From the NCBI RefSeq assembly GCF_040676675.1, contig NZ_JBFAPK010000007.1, positions 1-64,000 on the forward strand: a stretch of 64,000 nt of DNA, written 5' to 3'. The translations under genes were made by a program, and so were the position numbers. The DNA comes from JBFAPK01 sp040676675. Lineage in GTDB: Bacteria; Actinomycetota; Actinomycetes; Mycobacteriales; Micromonosporaceae. The notes beneath the pieces were generated by a model that saw only the letters and a list, made by a program, of their open reading frames with translations, was not told the origin of the DNA and made no database searches. Positions 43,809 through 53,641 of this stretch are shown piece after piece (the first letter of the stretch is position 1; each line of letters begins with the position of its first letter).

Positions 43809-44189
43809 GAACTGCTGGAGGGCCCGGCCGAGGTTGTTGATGTACGCCTTGCCGTAGCCGTCGCACGGCGACCTCTGCCCGTTGGTTGGCGGGGCGTCCT
43901 CGCCCGCTCGTTGCGCGGGTGGGAGCCAGTGCGGGCAAGGCTGGCCATCCTTCGACTTCTCCCGCATCCAGACGAAGAAGCCGCGTACGTGGTCCCTGTC
44001 GACCTGCTCCCACTCTACGGAGTTGTCCTGCTGGAGGAGCCAGCCCGCGTAGAGGGTGACGGCGTCGGTGTAGATCGTGACGGTGCGGTCGCTGCTGCCG
44101 GCGGCACGGAGGCTGAGTCCGAAGCTGTCGATCATGGGCTTGAGGCGGCCGGGGTCGGGTCGGCGCTGCTTGGGGTGTTGGCGGGCCAT
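43809..44189 (-). pseudogene. Truncated tyrosine recombinase (integrase), N-terminal part only
   Basis: About 127 residues resembling the SAM-like, core-binding N-terminus of phage-type integrases: FGLSLRAAGSSDRTVTIYTD, VEWEQVDRDHVRGFFVWM, then YGKAYINNLGRALQQF. Homology stops at about 43809. The frame then runs on into unrelated sequence without the catalytic Arg/His/Tyr domain. ATG at 44189, or 44201. It lies 130 bp from the 3' end of tRNA-Thr, the usual place for such an integrase gene. Confidence 0.72.
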
Positions 44190-44318
44190 GTGGATCACCA
44201 TCCCCCGCAGGGACGACCGGCCGGCATCTGGCGATTGGCGTTAAGCGAGTTCTCCATGAACCTCGTAGCATTCCCATACCAGGACGCTCACGGAGCGAAA
44301 CCGCTTGTAGAACTGCGG

Positions 44319-44394
44319 TGGAGCCCCCGGCCGGGATCGAACCGACGACATCTCGCTTACAAGGCGAGTGCTCTGCCAACTGAGCTACAGGGGC
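44319..44394 (-). tRNA. tRNA-Thr (anticodon TGT)
   Basis: 76 nt including an encoded CCA. Acceptor stem GCCCCTG/CGGGGGC with one G-T pair, D arm with AGCTCAGTTGGCAGAGC, anticodon stem CTCGC/GCGAG with loop CTTGTAA (anticodon TGT), and T arm GTCGG-TTCGATC-CCGGC. It is the probable attachment site of the lost element whose integrase fragment follows its 3' end. Confidence 0.95.
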
Positions 44395-44772
44395 GCGTGT
44401 TCGTGGTCAGCATAGCGACTGACGTCCGGTTATCACTGCCGGCAGGCAAGCCGACTACCAGGATCGTCGGGTACCCGACCCGCCCCTTACGGTCGAGTAA
44501 CAACAGCCTCGACGCACCGCTATTACGGCGACGGCGGTTGATGTCTCTCCGTGCCCGGATGACCGGAATGCGGGTTTATTGCGGCTCGGGTGGCGAAGCC
44601 GACCTTGGCAGGTTGCGGAAAGCGGATTACCGTGTCGTCCACGCGGACGACAACCCGAACCTGCCGTGGCAGCGAACGGGGCGGCGCCCAAGGGCCGGCG
44701 CAGCAGTGTGCCGGTCGCTCCTTCACTCGGATCGTCCGGCACGTTCCTGCCGGTGAAAGGAAGCGCTTCACC
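44395..44772. promoter_or_regulatory. Divergent region between tRNA-Thr and the MsiK-type ATPase gene
   Basis: 378 bp without a convincing gene. It contains a perfect 14-bp palindrome GTCGGGTACCCGAC (44466-44479) and AT-richer patches (about 44490-44600) that should hold the promoters of both genes. A GAAGCGCTTC palindrome overlaps the ribosome site of the ATPase gene. Confidence 0.5.
44760..44769. promoter_or_regulatory. GAAGCGCTTC palindrome overlapping the ribosome binding site of the ATPase gene
   Basis: Perfect 10-bp palindrome with an AGCGCT core, as in many LacI-family operators. It overlaps the GAAAGGAAG ribosome site just before the ATG at 44773. A regulator bound here would block expression directly. 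Binding is inferred. Confidence 0.4.
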
Positions 44773-45864
<1,092 letters not shown>

Positions 45865-45896
45865 GCCGCCGGCCGGCGGACGGCTGACAGGAACGC

Positions 45897-45938
45897 CGGA
45901 AGGGGGCAGGACCGCTCGCGCGGTTCCGCCCCCTTCCG
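45897..45938. terminator. Bidirectional hairpin terminator
   Basis: 19-bp arms (CGGAAGGGGGCAGGACCGC / GCGGTTCCGCCCCCTTCCG, two mismatches) with a 4-nt loop lie between the convergent ATPase and pectate lyase genes. Confidence 0.8.
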
Positions 45939-45953
45939 CGTACCGGTGGTGCC

Positions 45954-47513
45954 TCAGATCCGGCCGGTGCCGGCGCCGGCCGTCACGATCGACTTGACGT
46001 TGCTGGCGGTGTCGAGCTGGTACGAGTACGGGATGCCGGCGACGCTGCCACCGGTCTGCCCCGTGCCCGAGTTGACGAAGTGGTTGTTCCGGGCCACCAG
46101 CGTGCCCGGCCCCGAGTCGGCCTCGCCCAGGTGGTACGGGTCGTCGACGTTCTCGAAGTAGTTGCCCTCGACCAGCACCCCGGCGTTCTCGGTGGAGGCG
46201 ACGCCGTAGCCGGTGTTGTTGTAGTAGTAGTTGTTGTAGACGTGCACCGGGTTGCCGAAGCGGACCCGGGGGTTGCGCTGGGTCGAGCCGTCGAACCAGT
46301 TGTGGTGGTAGGTCACCCGCAGGTGGCCGGTGTCCTGGCTGCCGTTGTCGTCGCTGTGTCCGAGCAGCATGTTCTTGTCGTGGTTGAAGACCCGGTTCCA
46401 CGAGACGGTGACGAAGTCGGAGCCGCGCTTGATGTCGACCGCGCCGTCGTACCCGTTGGTGAAGCTGTTGTGGTCGACCCAGACGTTGGTCGCCGACTCC
46501 TGGACGTTGACGGCGTCGTCGTCCCAGTCCCGGAAGTTGATGTTGCGGATGATCACGTTCCGGTCACCGTTGATGTTCAGGCCGCAACCGGCGATCGTGG
46601 CGTTCGAGCCGACCCCGATGATCGTCTTGTTGGACCGTACCCGCAGCATGCCGGAGCAGGAGATGGTGCCGGAGACCCGGATCACGGCGGCGCTCGACGA
46701 GCCGACCGCGGTGGTCAGCGCCTCGGCGGTGGTGACGGTGGTCGCGGGCGTGCTGCCGCCGCCGGTGGTACCGCCGTTCTGGGTCGCCCAGCCGACCAGC
46801 CCCGTCTGCGGCGGCGAGGGCGGACCGGTGGTGGGCGGCGGCCCGGTGGTCGGGCCGGTCGTGGGCGGCGTGGTCGGCGGCGTCGAGCCGAGCGTCTCGA
46901 CCTGTACGTCGTCGAAGCTGGCGCTCGCGTAGGCGGTGACCAACGCGATCCGCCCGGCGCTCTGCGCGCTGTTGGTGCCGCTGCCGATCTGGGTGCCGTT
47001 GACGAAGCCGCGGATGGTGCTACCGCTCGCCTCGATCCGCAGCGTGTACCAGGTCCCGGTCGCCACGGTCAGCGACGCCGCGCCGATCACCGTGATCGAG
47101 CTGCCGTTGACCGCCTGCAACTCGGCGCGGTTGCTGTTGAGCAGCGCCAGCCGGTACATCCGGGTGGCGCTGTTGGACCGGGCCGCGACGCCGACGAGCC
47201 GGCCGCTGCCGTTGAAGGCCAGCGGCTTGACCCGCGCCTGCACCTGGTAGTCGGTCCAGCTCGTGCTGCCCGCGAAGGCCCGGGCCAGTTCGCTGCCGGA
47301 GTTCGACTGCCGGTACGCCGCCGAGCCGTCGGTGACCACCGACCAGTCACCGCCCGACTTCGACCAGCCGTCGGCGTTGCCGTCGGAGAAGTCGTCGGAG
47401 TAGAGGGGCGCGGCCTGGGCCGCCGTGGTGGTGTACCCGATGGTCAGCACGGCGGCGATCAGGCCCGCGCCGAGCGCGGCCAGCAGGGCACGCAGCCCCT
47501 TGCGTCTCTGCAT
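45954..47513 (-). CDS. Secreted pectate lyase (PL1) with N-terminal LamG-like module
   Basis: 519 residues. Signal peptide (about 1-35, ends AQA-AP), a concanavalin/LamG-like beta module (about 37-205), a Pro/Thr/Gly linker, and a PL1 catalytic domain (about 238-519). PL1 landmarks are WVDHNSFTNGYDGAVDIKRG (Ca-binding Asp residues) and YHHNWFDGSTQRNPRVRFG with the catalytic Arg. It cleaves polygalacturonate by beta-elimination outside the cell. ATG with GGAG at 5 nt. It is last of four co-directional lyase genes, each made of similar modules. Confidence 0.92.
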   Translation of the reverse strand: MQRRKGLRALLAALGAGLIAAVLTIGYTTTAAQAAPLYSDDFSDGNADGWSKSGGDWSVVTDGSAAYRQSNSGSELARAFAGSTSWTDYQVQARVKPLAFNGSGRLVGVAARSNSATRMYRLALLNSNRAELQAVNGSSITVIGAASLTVATGTWYTLRIEASGSTIRGFVNGTQIGSGTNSAQSAGRIALVTAYASASFDDVQVETLGSTPPTTPPTTGPTTGPPPTTGPPSPPQTGLVGWATQNGGTTGGGSTPATTVTTAEALTTAVGSSSAAVIRVSGTISCSGMLRVRSNKTIIGVGSNATIAGCGLNINGDRNVIIRNINFRDWDDDAVNVQESATNVWVDHNSFTNGYDGAVDIKRGSDFVTVSWNRVFNHDKNMLLGHSDDNGSQDTGHLRVTYHHNWFDGSTQRNPRVRFGNPVHVYNNYYYNNTGYGVASTENAGVLVEGNYFENVDDPYHLGEADSGPGTLVARNNHFVNSGTGQTGGSVAGIPYSYQLDTASNVKSIVTAGAGTGRI

Positions 47514-47575
47514 TCCAGCTCCAATCCGCGCGGTGGCGGGGCGACGACCGGGCGCCGCCGCCCCCACCACCGGGC

Positions 47576-50125
47576 TCAGGGGTTGATGCGTCCGGCACCC
47601 GCACCGGACGTCACGATCGACTTGATGTCGTTGGCACCGTCGAGCCGGTAGCCGTACGGGATGGCGGCGACGTCCCCGGCACTCTCGGGCGTACCGGAGT
47701 TGACGAAGACGTTGTCGCGCTGCACCAGGTCACCCGGGCCGGACTCGGCGTAGCCGACCGCGGTCGGGCGGGTGACGTTCTCGAAGTAGTTCCCCTCGAC
47801 CAGCACGCCGGCGCCCATGGTGGAGGCGACGCCGTAGTCCGCGCCGAAGTAGTAGTTGTTGTAGACGTGCACCGGGTCGCCGAAGCGGACCCGGGGGTGC
47901 CGCTCCTTGCTGCCGTCGAACCAGTTGTGGTGGTACGTCACCCGCAGGTGCCCGATGTCGGCGGTGTGCCCGTCGTCGTGGCCGAGCAGCATGCTCTTGG
48001 TGTGGTTCCGCACCCGGTTCCAGGAGACCGTGACGAAGTCCGACTCGCGCTTGACGTCGACCGCGCCGTCGTAGCCGCCGTCGAAGGTGTTGTGGTCGAT
48101 CCAGACGTTCGTCGAGTTCTGGACGTTGATCGCGTCGTCGTCCCAGCCCCGGAAGGTGAGGTTGCGGACGATGACGTTGCGCGCCCCGCTGATGTTGAGC
48201 CCGTTGTCCAGGGTCGCGCCGCCGACGCCGAGCACCGTCTTGTTGGAGCGGACGTCGTTCATCTTGTCCGGCATGCTCAGCGTCCCCTGTACCCGGATCA
48301 CCAGCGGCGAGGCGGACTCCAGGGCGTCCGCCAGCGCCTGTCCGTCGGTGACGGTGACGGTCTGGCCGCCGGCCCCGCCGGTGGTGCCGCCGTTCTGCGT
48401 CGCCCAGCCGACCAGCTCGCCCGTGGGCGGGTTGGTCGCCGGCGGCGTGGTGGGCGGGGCCGTGGTCACCGGCGGGGTGGTCGGCGGGGCCGTGGTGGGA
48501 CCGCCGCCGCCGGGCAATCCCACCTTGCCGACGCCGGCCTGCGCCGAGACGACGGCCTTCATGTCGCAGGCGGTCTGGACGGTGTACGGGTACGGCGGGT
48601 TGCCCACGCTGCCGCCGGTCTCGCCGGTACCGGAGTTGACCAGACAGTTGTTCCGGGCGACCAGGCGACCGGGTCCGGAGGACGCCTCGGCGAGGTGGTA
48701 CGGGTCGTCAACGTTCTCGAAGTAGTTGCCCTCGACGACGACGCCGGAGTCCTCGGTCGCGGCCACCCCGTAGTTGCCGGTGTTCAGGTAGTAGTTGTTG
48801 TAGACGTGCACCTGGTCGCCGAAGCGGACCCGCGGGTTGCGCTGGTTGGTGTTGTCGAAGAAGTTGTGGTGGTAGGTGACCTTCAGCCGGCCGGTGTCCT
48901 GGGCGGCGTTGCCGTCGTCGTGGCCGAGCAGCATGTTCTTGTCGGTGCCGTCGGCGTGGTTGTAGGAGACCGTCACGTACGACGAGCCCCGCTTGATGTC
49001 GACGCCGCCGTCCGCGCCGGTGGTCCAGGTGTTGTGGTCGATCCAGACGTGGTGCGAGAACATCTGGACGTTGACCGCGTCGTCGGCCCAGTTCCGGAAG
49101 TTCAGGTTGCGGATGATGACGTTGTTGACCGCGTTCGCCGGGGGCGAGGTGACGTCGTCGTCGATCGGCAGCCCGATGTTGAGGCCGCCGCCGGTGAAGC
49201 CGGAGTTGGCCCCGATCCCGACGATGGTCTTGTCCGAGCTGACCTCGTGCATCGGACCGGGCAGCGCGATCATGCCCGACACCTGGATGACCTTCGGTCC
49301 GGTCGAGGCCGCCTCGGCGATGAACTGGGCCGCGCTGGTGACGGTCACCGTCGGCCCGCCGGCACCGCCGGTGGTGCCGTTCTGGCCCCAGGCGTCGACC
49401 GAGGCCCAGCCGTCGGCCACGTTGGGGCCCGGGTCGCCGCCCGGGGGCGGCGTGGTCGGGCCGCCGGTGGGTGAACCGGTCGGGTCGCCGCCGCCGGTGG
49501 AGGTGACCTGTACGTTGTCGAAGTTGGCGGCGCCGTAGAAGGTGGCCACGCCGATCCGCCCGGTGCCGAACTGGCCGTCCGACGCCTCGGTCACCAGGGA
49601 CCCGTTGACGTAGCCGCGCAGCGACGTGCCGGCGACGTCGAGCCGCAGGGTGTACGCCGTACCGGTGCTCACCGGCTGGGTTGCGGTGTCGAGGGTGGTG
49701 GAGGAGCCGCCCACCAGCTTCTTCAGTTCGACGGTGTTGTTGCTGCGCAGCGCCAGGTAGTAGTAACTGGTGTTGCTCTGCGCCCGGGCGAGCAGCGCGA
49801 CGAACCGGTTGCTGCCGCTGAACGCGGTGGGCTTCACCGTGGCCTGTACGGAGTAGTTGGACCAGCTCGCCGTGCCCGCGAGGGCGCGCGCGTCGCTGCT
49901 GGTGCCGGACTGGCGGTACACCCGCGAGCCGTCGGTGGTGACCGACCAGCTGCCGCCCGAGGTGGACCAGCCGGTCGAGTTGCCGTCCTCGAAGTCGTCC
50001 GAGAACAGCGTGTCGGCGTAGGCGGCGGCGCCCATGCCGAGCGCGAGCGTCACCGCGGCGAGCGCGGCGCCCATCGCGATCAGGAGACCTCGGCGGCGGT
50101 TCCGCCGGGTACCGATGACTTTCAC
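47576..50125 (-). CDS. Secreted double-domain pectate lyase: LamG-like module plus two PL1 domains
   Basis: 849 residues from the GTG at 50125 (GGAGG 4 nt upstream; an in-frame ATG at 50152 is possible). Signal peptide (ends YADT), LamG-like module (about 39-208), first PL1 domain (about 232-545), a Pro/Thr-rich linker and a second PL1 domain (about 586-849). Both PL1 domains keep the Ca-binding (DGGVDIKRG, DGAVDVKRE) and catalytic (RNPRVRFG, RHPRVRFG) motifs. They differ in sequence, so they may act on different pectate forms. The second domain resembles the lyase encoded next downstream. Confidence 0.92.
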   Translation of the reverse strand: MKVIGTRRNRRRGLLIAMGAALAAVTLALGMGAAAYADTLFSDDFEDGNSTGWSTSGGSWSVTTDGSRVYRQSGTSSDARALAGTASWSNYSVQATVKPTAFSGSNRFVALLARAQSNTSYYYLALRSNNTVELKKLVGGSSTTLDTATQPVSTGTAYTLRLDVAGTSLRGYVNGSLVTEASDGQFGTGRIGVATFYGAANFDNVQVTSTGGGDPTGSPTGGPTTPPPGGDPGPNVADGWASVDAWGQNGTTGGAGGPTVTVTSAAQFIAEAASTGPKVIQVSGMIALPGPMHEVSSDKTIVGIGANSGFTGGGLNIGLPIDDDVTSPPANAVNNVIIRNLNFRNWADDAVNVQMFSHHVWIDHNTWTTGADGGVDIKRGSSYVTVSYNHADGTDKNMLLGHDDGNAAQDTGRLKVTYHHNFFDNTNQRNPRVRFGDQVHVYNNYYLNTGNYGVAATEDSGVVVEGNYFENVDDPYHLAEASSGPGRLVARNNCLVNSGTGETGGSVGNPPYPYTVQTACDMKAVVSAQAGVGKVGLPGGGGPTTAPPTTPPVTTAPPTTPPATNPPTGELVGWATQNGGTTGGAGGQTVTVTDGQALADALESASPLVIRVQGTLSMPDKMNDVRSNKTVLGVGGATLDNGLNISGARNVIVRNLTFRGWDDDAINVQNSTNVWIDHNTFDGGYDGAVDVKRESDFVTVSWNRVRNHTKSMLLGHDDGHTADIGHLRVTYHHNWFDGSKERHPRVRFGDPVHVYNNYYFGADYGVASTMGAGVLVEGNYFENVTRPTAVGYAESGPGDLVQRDNVFVNSGTPESAGDVAAIPYGYRLDGANDIKSIVTSGAGAGRINP

Positions 50126-50346
50126 GTGACCTCCTCGGTGCTTCGCCAGCATCGTGACCAGCGAAGATTGACTAAGATCGATATCTTGGGGTGCACTTCT
50201 CCCGAGATCGCGGCGGCGGTGCCGGACCGGACCGGGCGCGCCGGCGAACCGCCGTGGCGTGGAGTGGGGTGCGGTGGACCGGGATGGAATGGAATGGAGT
50301 CCGGTGCGGTGGACCGGCTCGGCCGGGGCCGGATCGGACCGACCGG

Positions 50347-51972
50347 TCAGAAACCGAGCTTTCCGGTGCCCGCGCCGGCCGTCACCGCGGCCTTGACGGT
50401 GTTCGGGTCGGCCAGCGTGTAGCGGTAGTAGGCGCTCGGCTCCTGCACGGTGCCGCCGGAGTCGCCCGGCTCGCTCTCGCCGACGAGCACGTTGTTACGC
50501 GCCACCAGCCGTCCCCGCGCCCCGGCGTAGCTGATCGACCAGGGCACCTCGACGTCCTCGAAGTAGTTGCCCTCCACCACGCAGCCCGAGTTCATCTGGC
50601 AGGCCACGCCGACGTCGGTGTTGTAGACGAAGTAGTTGTTGAAGACGTGCACCGGCTCGCCGAAGCGGACCCGCGGGTTGCGCTGCGGCGTCCGGTCGAA
50701 CCAGTTGTTGTGGTACGTCACCTTCAGGTAGCCGGTGTCCTGCGCGGCGTTGCCGTCGTCGTGGCCGAGCAGCATGTTCTTGGTGTGGTGGTGGGTGTGG
50801 TTCCAGGAGACCGTGACGTAGCTGGCGCCCCGCTTGATGTCGACCAGCCCGTCGTAGCCGTACGAGAGGTCGTTGTGGTCGATCCAGACGTGGTGCGAGT
50901 ACATCTGCACGTTGATCGCGTCGTCCACCGTGTTGCGGAAGACCAGGTTGCGGACGATGACGTTCTGCACCGGGTTCGCCGGCGGCGTGGTGACGTCGCT
51001 GGTGGGCAGCCCGATGTTCAGGCCGCCGCCGGTGATCCCCGAGCTGGCGCCGACGCCGACGATGGTCTTGTGCGAGGTGACGTCGTGCATCGGCCCGGGT
51101 AGCGCGATCATGCCGCTGACCCGGATGTTCAACGGTCCGGGCTGCGCGATCGCGGCGAGCAGCTCCGCGGCGCTGTCGACCGTGACCGTCGGACCGCCGG
51201 CGCCGCCGGTGGTGCCGTTGCGGCCCAGGGCGTTGACCGAGGCGAAGCCGATCGGCGGGGCGCCCGGGTCCAGCGGCGGTTCGGTCGGCGGCAGGGTCGG
51301 ACCGCCGGTCGGGCCGCCCGTCGGCGGGGCACCCGTCACCGTCGCCACCGCGACGTCGTCGAAGGAGGCGCTGGCGTAGGAGGCGGCCAGCCCCGCCCGG
51401 CCCGCCGGGTAGCTCGCGTCGGTCGCCTGGACGACCAGCGCGCCGTTGACGTACCCGCGCAGCGACGTGCCGACGGCGTCCAGCCGCAGCGTCGCCCAGT
51501 TGCCGGTCACCACCCCGCCGGCGGCGGAGGCGAGCACGACCGGCTCCCCGCCGGCCCGCTTGAGCAGCTGCACGCCGCCGGCGCCGGTCGCCACCAGCGC
51601 GTAGTAGCCGCTGCTGCCCTGGGCCCGGGCGACGACGCCGACGTACCGGTTGGTGGCGCCGAACGCGGTCGGGCGTACCCGGGCCTGCACACCGTAGTCG
51701 GCCCAGGTGCTCGCGCCGGTCAGCGAGCGGCCGTCGCTGCTGGTGCCGGACTGGCGGTACACCCGCGAGCCGTCGGTGGTGACCGACCAGCTGCCGCCCG
51801 AGGCGGACCAGCCGGTCGAGTTGCCGTCCTCGAAGTCGTCCGAGAGGAGCGTGTCCGCGTACGCGCCGGTCGGCCAGGCGAGGGCGAGACCGGTCGCGGC
51901 GAGCGCGCCGGCCAGGGTGGCGGCGGCGAGCGGGCGCCAGCACGGCCTGCCCCGGGGTTGGTGCTGTTCCAT
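50347..51972 (-). CDS. Secreted pectate lyase (PL1) with N-terminal LamG-like module
   Basis: 541 residues; ATG with AGGAGG at 6 nt. Signal peptide (about 1-39), LamG-like module (about 40-208) nearly identical at its start to that of the double-domain lyase (DDFEDGNSTGWS...), a Pro/Gly linker, then PL1 (about 240-541). PL1 landmarks are WIDHNDLSYGYDGLVDIKRG and TPQRNPRVRFG. It is clearly a paralogue of the first PL1 domain of the neighbouring 849-residue protein. The 221-bp gap downstream of its stop contains low-complexity GTGCGGTGGACCGG repeats and an AAGAT-CGAT-ATCTT palindrome (50174-50187). Confidence 0.92.
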   Translation of the reverse strand: MEQHQPRGRPCWRPLAAATLAGALAATGLALAWPTGAYADTLLSDDFEDGNSTGWSASGGSWSVTTDGSRVYRQSGTSSDGRSLTGASTWADYGVQARVRPTAFGATNRYVGVVARAQGSSGYYALVATGAGGVQLLKRAGGEPVVLASAAGGVVTGNWATLRLDAVGTSLRGYVNGALVVQATDASYPAGRAGLAASYASASFDDVAVATVTGAPPTGGPTGGPTLPPTEPPLDPGAPPIGFASVNALGRNGTTGGAGGPTVTVDSAAELLAAIAQPGPLNIRVSGMIALPGPMHDVTSHKTIVGVGASSGITGGGLNIGLPTSDVTTPPANPVQNVIVRNLVFRNTVDDAINVQMYSHHVWIDHNDLSYGYDGLVDIKRGASYVTVSWNHTHHHTKNMLLGHDDGNAAQDTGYLKVTYHNNWFDRTPQRNPRVRFGEPVHVFNNYFVYNTDVGVACQMNSGCVVEGNYFEDVEVPWSISYAGARGRLVARNNVLVGESEPGDSGGTVQEPSAYYRYTLADPNTVKAAVTAGAGTGKLGF

Positions 51973-52068
51973 CGGGAACCTCCTGTGGTGGGGATGGGTG
52001 GTGGGGTGGGTTGGTGGATTGGTGTGGTGGGTTGACGCGGCGGCTTGGCGCGGTGGGGCGCGCCGGGG
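51973..52068. repeat. G/T-rich low-complexity intergenic spacer
   Basis: 96 bp between two lyase genes, composed largely of GGTGGG, GGTTGG and GGTGTGG runs on the plus strand. It has quadruplex potential on that strand and could also form by repeat slippage. Confidence 0.7.
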
Positions 52069-53451
52069 TCAGCGCGCCAGGCGGCCCGCGCCGGCCAGGA
52101 GCGGCACGGTGAGCGCCACCAGCGGCGCGGGCTGCGGGCGGGCCGCCCGCAGCGTCGGGGTCCAGCCGACGTCCGGCCCGAGGTCCGGATCGTGCGCCGC
52201 GTTGTACGCGTCGAGCAGGCCGACCGGCCGGGGCAGCTCGCCCGGGGTACGGACCCAGTTGCCGCGCTCGGTGATCGCGGTACCGCCCCAGTCGTAGACG
52301 AGGTCGCCGGCGGCGACACCCGGGCCGAGGGCGAAGTAGTTGTTCTCGGCGTAGAGGGCGGACTGGACGCCGACGCCGAGCGCGTAGCCGAAGCCCTCAC
52401 CGGCGAGCCGGTAGACGTTGTTGTACGCGTCCACCTGCCCGAACCGCACCCGCGGCAGGCGCTGGAGGGTGCCGTCGAAGAGGTTGTGATGCAGAGTGAC
52501 CCGCAGCCGGCCGACGTCCGGGCCGACCGTGTTGGAGGAGCCGATCAGCATCACCTTGTCCCGCCCGACGAAGCGGTTGTACGAGGCGGTGACGAGGCTG
52601 GCGGTGTGGGTGACGTCGAGCGCGCCGTCGTGCACCTGGTACGGCCGGCCGAAGTGGATCGGCTGGTCCCGGTCGGGGTTGTCGCCGTCGGAGAAGGTGT
52701 TGTGGTCGACCCAGACGTTCTCGCTGCGGCGTACCGAGATCAGGTCGAACTGGGAGTTCCAGTTGCCGTTCTCGCCGTCCGTGGGTGACCAGGCCGGGAA
52801 GCAGTCCCGGGCGTCGACGAGGTCGAGGTTGCGGACGATCACGTTGCTGGCGGTGTCCAGCATCAGCGTCAGCCCGGTCAGCCGCGCGCCCGGCAGCCCG
52901 ACGATGGTGGTGTTCGGGCCGACGTTGATCTGTGTCTGCCGGGTCTGGTTGGCCACCGACCGGACCCGCGCCTCCTCCAGCGGCCCGCTCGGGTTCACCC
53001 GGCCCCAGACCGCCGGGTCGTAAGCCGCCAGGTAGGCGTCCAGCGAGTATGCCGGGTCGGCCAGGTCGGCACAGTCGAGCAGCCGCCCGTCGGCGCCCTC
53101 GAATCCGTCGACGACCCCGCGCACGTAAATGATTTTGGGTGTGGCGTTGTTCCGGTTGGTGGCGTTGTCGCCGCCGAGCGCGGCGATCAGTTCGGCCCGG
53201 CTCCGCACCACGTGGACCTGGTCGGCGCCGGCCGCCGAACCGCCGGTGGTACCGGGTCCGGCCGCCGCCCAGCCGTCGTTCGCGGGCAGCACCGCGTGCC
53301 CCGCCGCACGGCCGGTCGAGAACGCCTCCGCACCGGCGTGGGCGGCGGGGACGTCACCGCCGGCGGCCGAGGCCGTCGTCGTGGGCAGCACCACGAGCGC
53401 GCTTCCCAGCAGGGCGGCGGCCATCGTGCACGAACGCAGTCGCAGTCGCAT
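52069..53451 (-). CDS. Secreted pectate lyase (PL1), single domain
   Basis: 460 residues; ATG with GGAGAG upstream. Signal peptide (about 1-30, ASA-AG), then a PL1 domain without the LamG-like module. It has IIYVRGVVDGFEG, TTIVGLPGARLTG, NVWVDHNTFSDGDNP, YQVHDGALDVTHTASLVTAS and TLQRLPRVRFG. The longer Ca-binding loop (DGDNPDRDQPIHFGRPYQVHDGALD) is like classical PelC-type enzymes, unlike the compact loops of the three other lyases. The C-terminus ends in a hydrophobic stretch (LVALTVPLLAGAGRLAR) of unclear use. A TTTGCA half-site lies about 110 bp upstream. Confidence 0.92.
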   Translation of the reverse strand: MRLRLRSCTMAAALLGSALVVLPTTTASAAGGDVPAAHAGAEAFSTGRAAGHAVLPANDGWAAAGPGTTGGSAAGADQVHVVRSRAELIAALGGDNATNRNNATPKIIYVRGVVDGFEGADGRLLDCADLADPAYSLDAYLAAYDPAVWGRVNPSGPLEEARVRSVANQTRQTQINVGPNTTIVGLPGARLTGLTLMLDTASNVIVRNLDLVDARDCFPAWSPTDGENGNWNSQFDLISVRRSENVWVDHNTFSDGDNPDRDQPIHFGRPYQVHDGALDVTHTASLVTASYNRFVGRDKVMLIGSSNTVGPDVGRLRVTLHHNLFDGTLQRLPRVRFGQVDAYNNVYRLAGEGFGYALGVGVQSALYAENNYFALGPGVAAGDLVYDWGGTAITERGNWVRTPGELPRPVGLLDAYNAAHDPDLGPDVGWTPTLRAARPQPAPLVALTVPLLAGAGRLAR

Positions 53452-53641
53452 CGCACTCTCCGTACGCCAACTCGTTTGCCGAGATCTCGTAACGCGTACG
53501 AAATCTTCCCGATAACAAACGGTAGGTATTTACAGTCAAGAGAGTCAATGCGATTCATTTGCAGATATGTTGCACCGAATCACGGCAATAGCCATTGCCC
53601 CGGCCGCCCGTCGCCGAGAATAGGGGTGTTGGGTCCGATTC

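Noticed and set aside
44590..44772. N-terminal extension of the MsiK-type ATPase
   Set aside because: The ATG at 44773 has a strong ribosome site and starts exactly where the family usually starts; the upstream residues are Cys/Thr/Arg-rich noise.
46080..49474. Val/Asp/Arg-rich long frames opposite the pectate lyase genes
   Set aside because: They mirror the regular codon pattern of the lyases and contain no recognisable fold.
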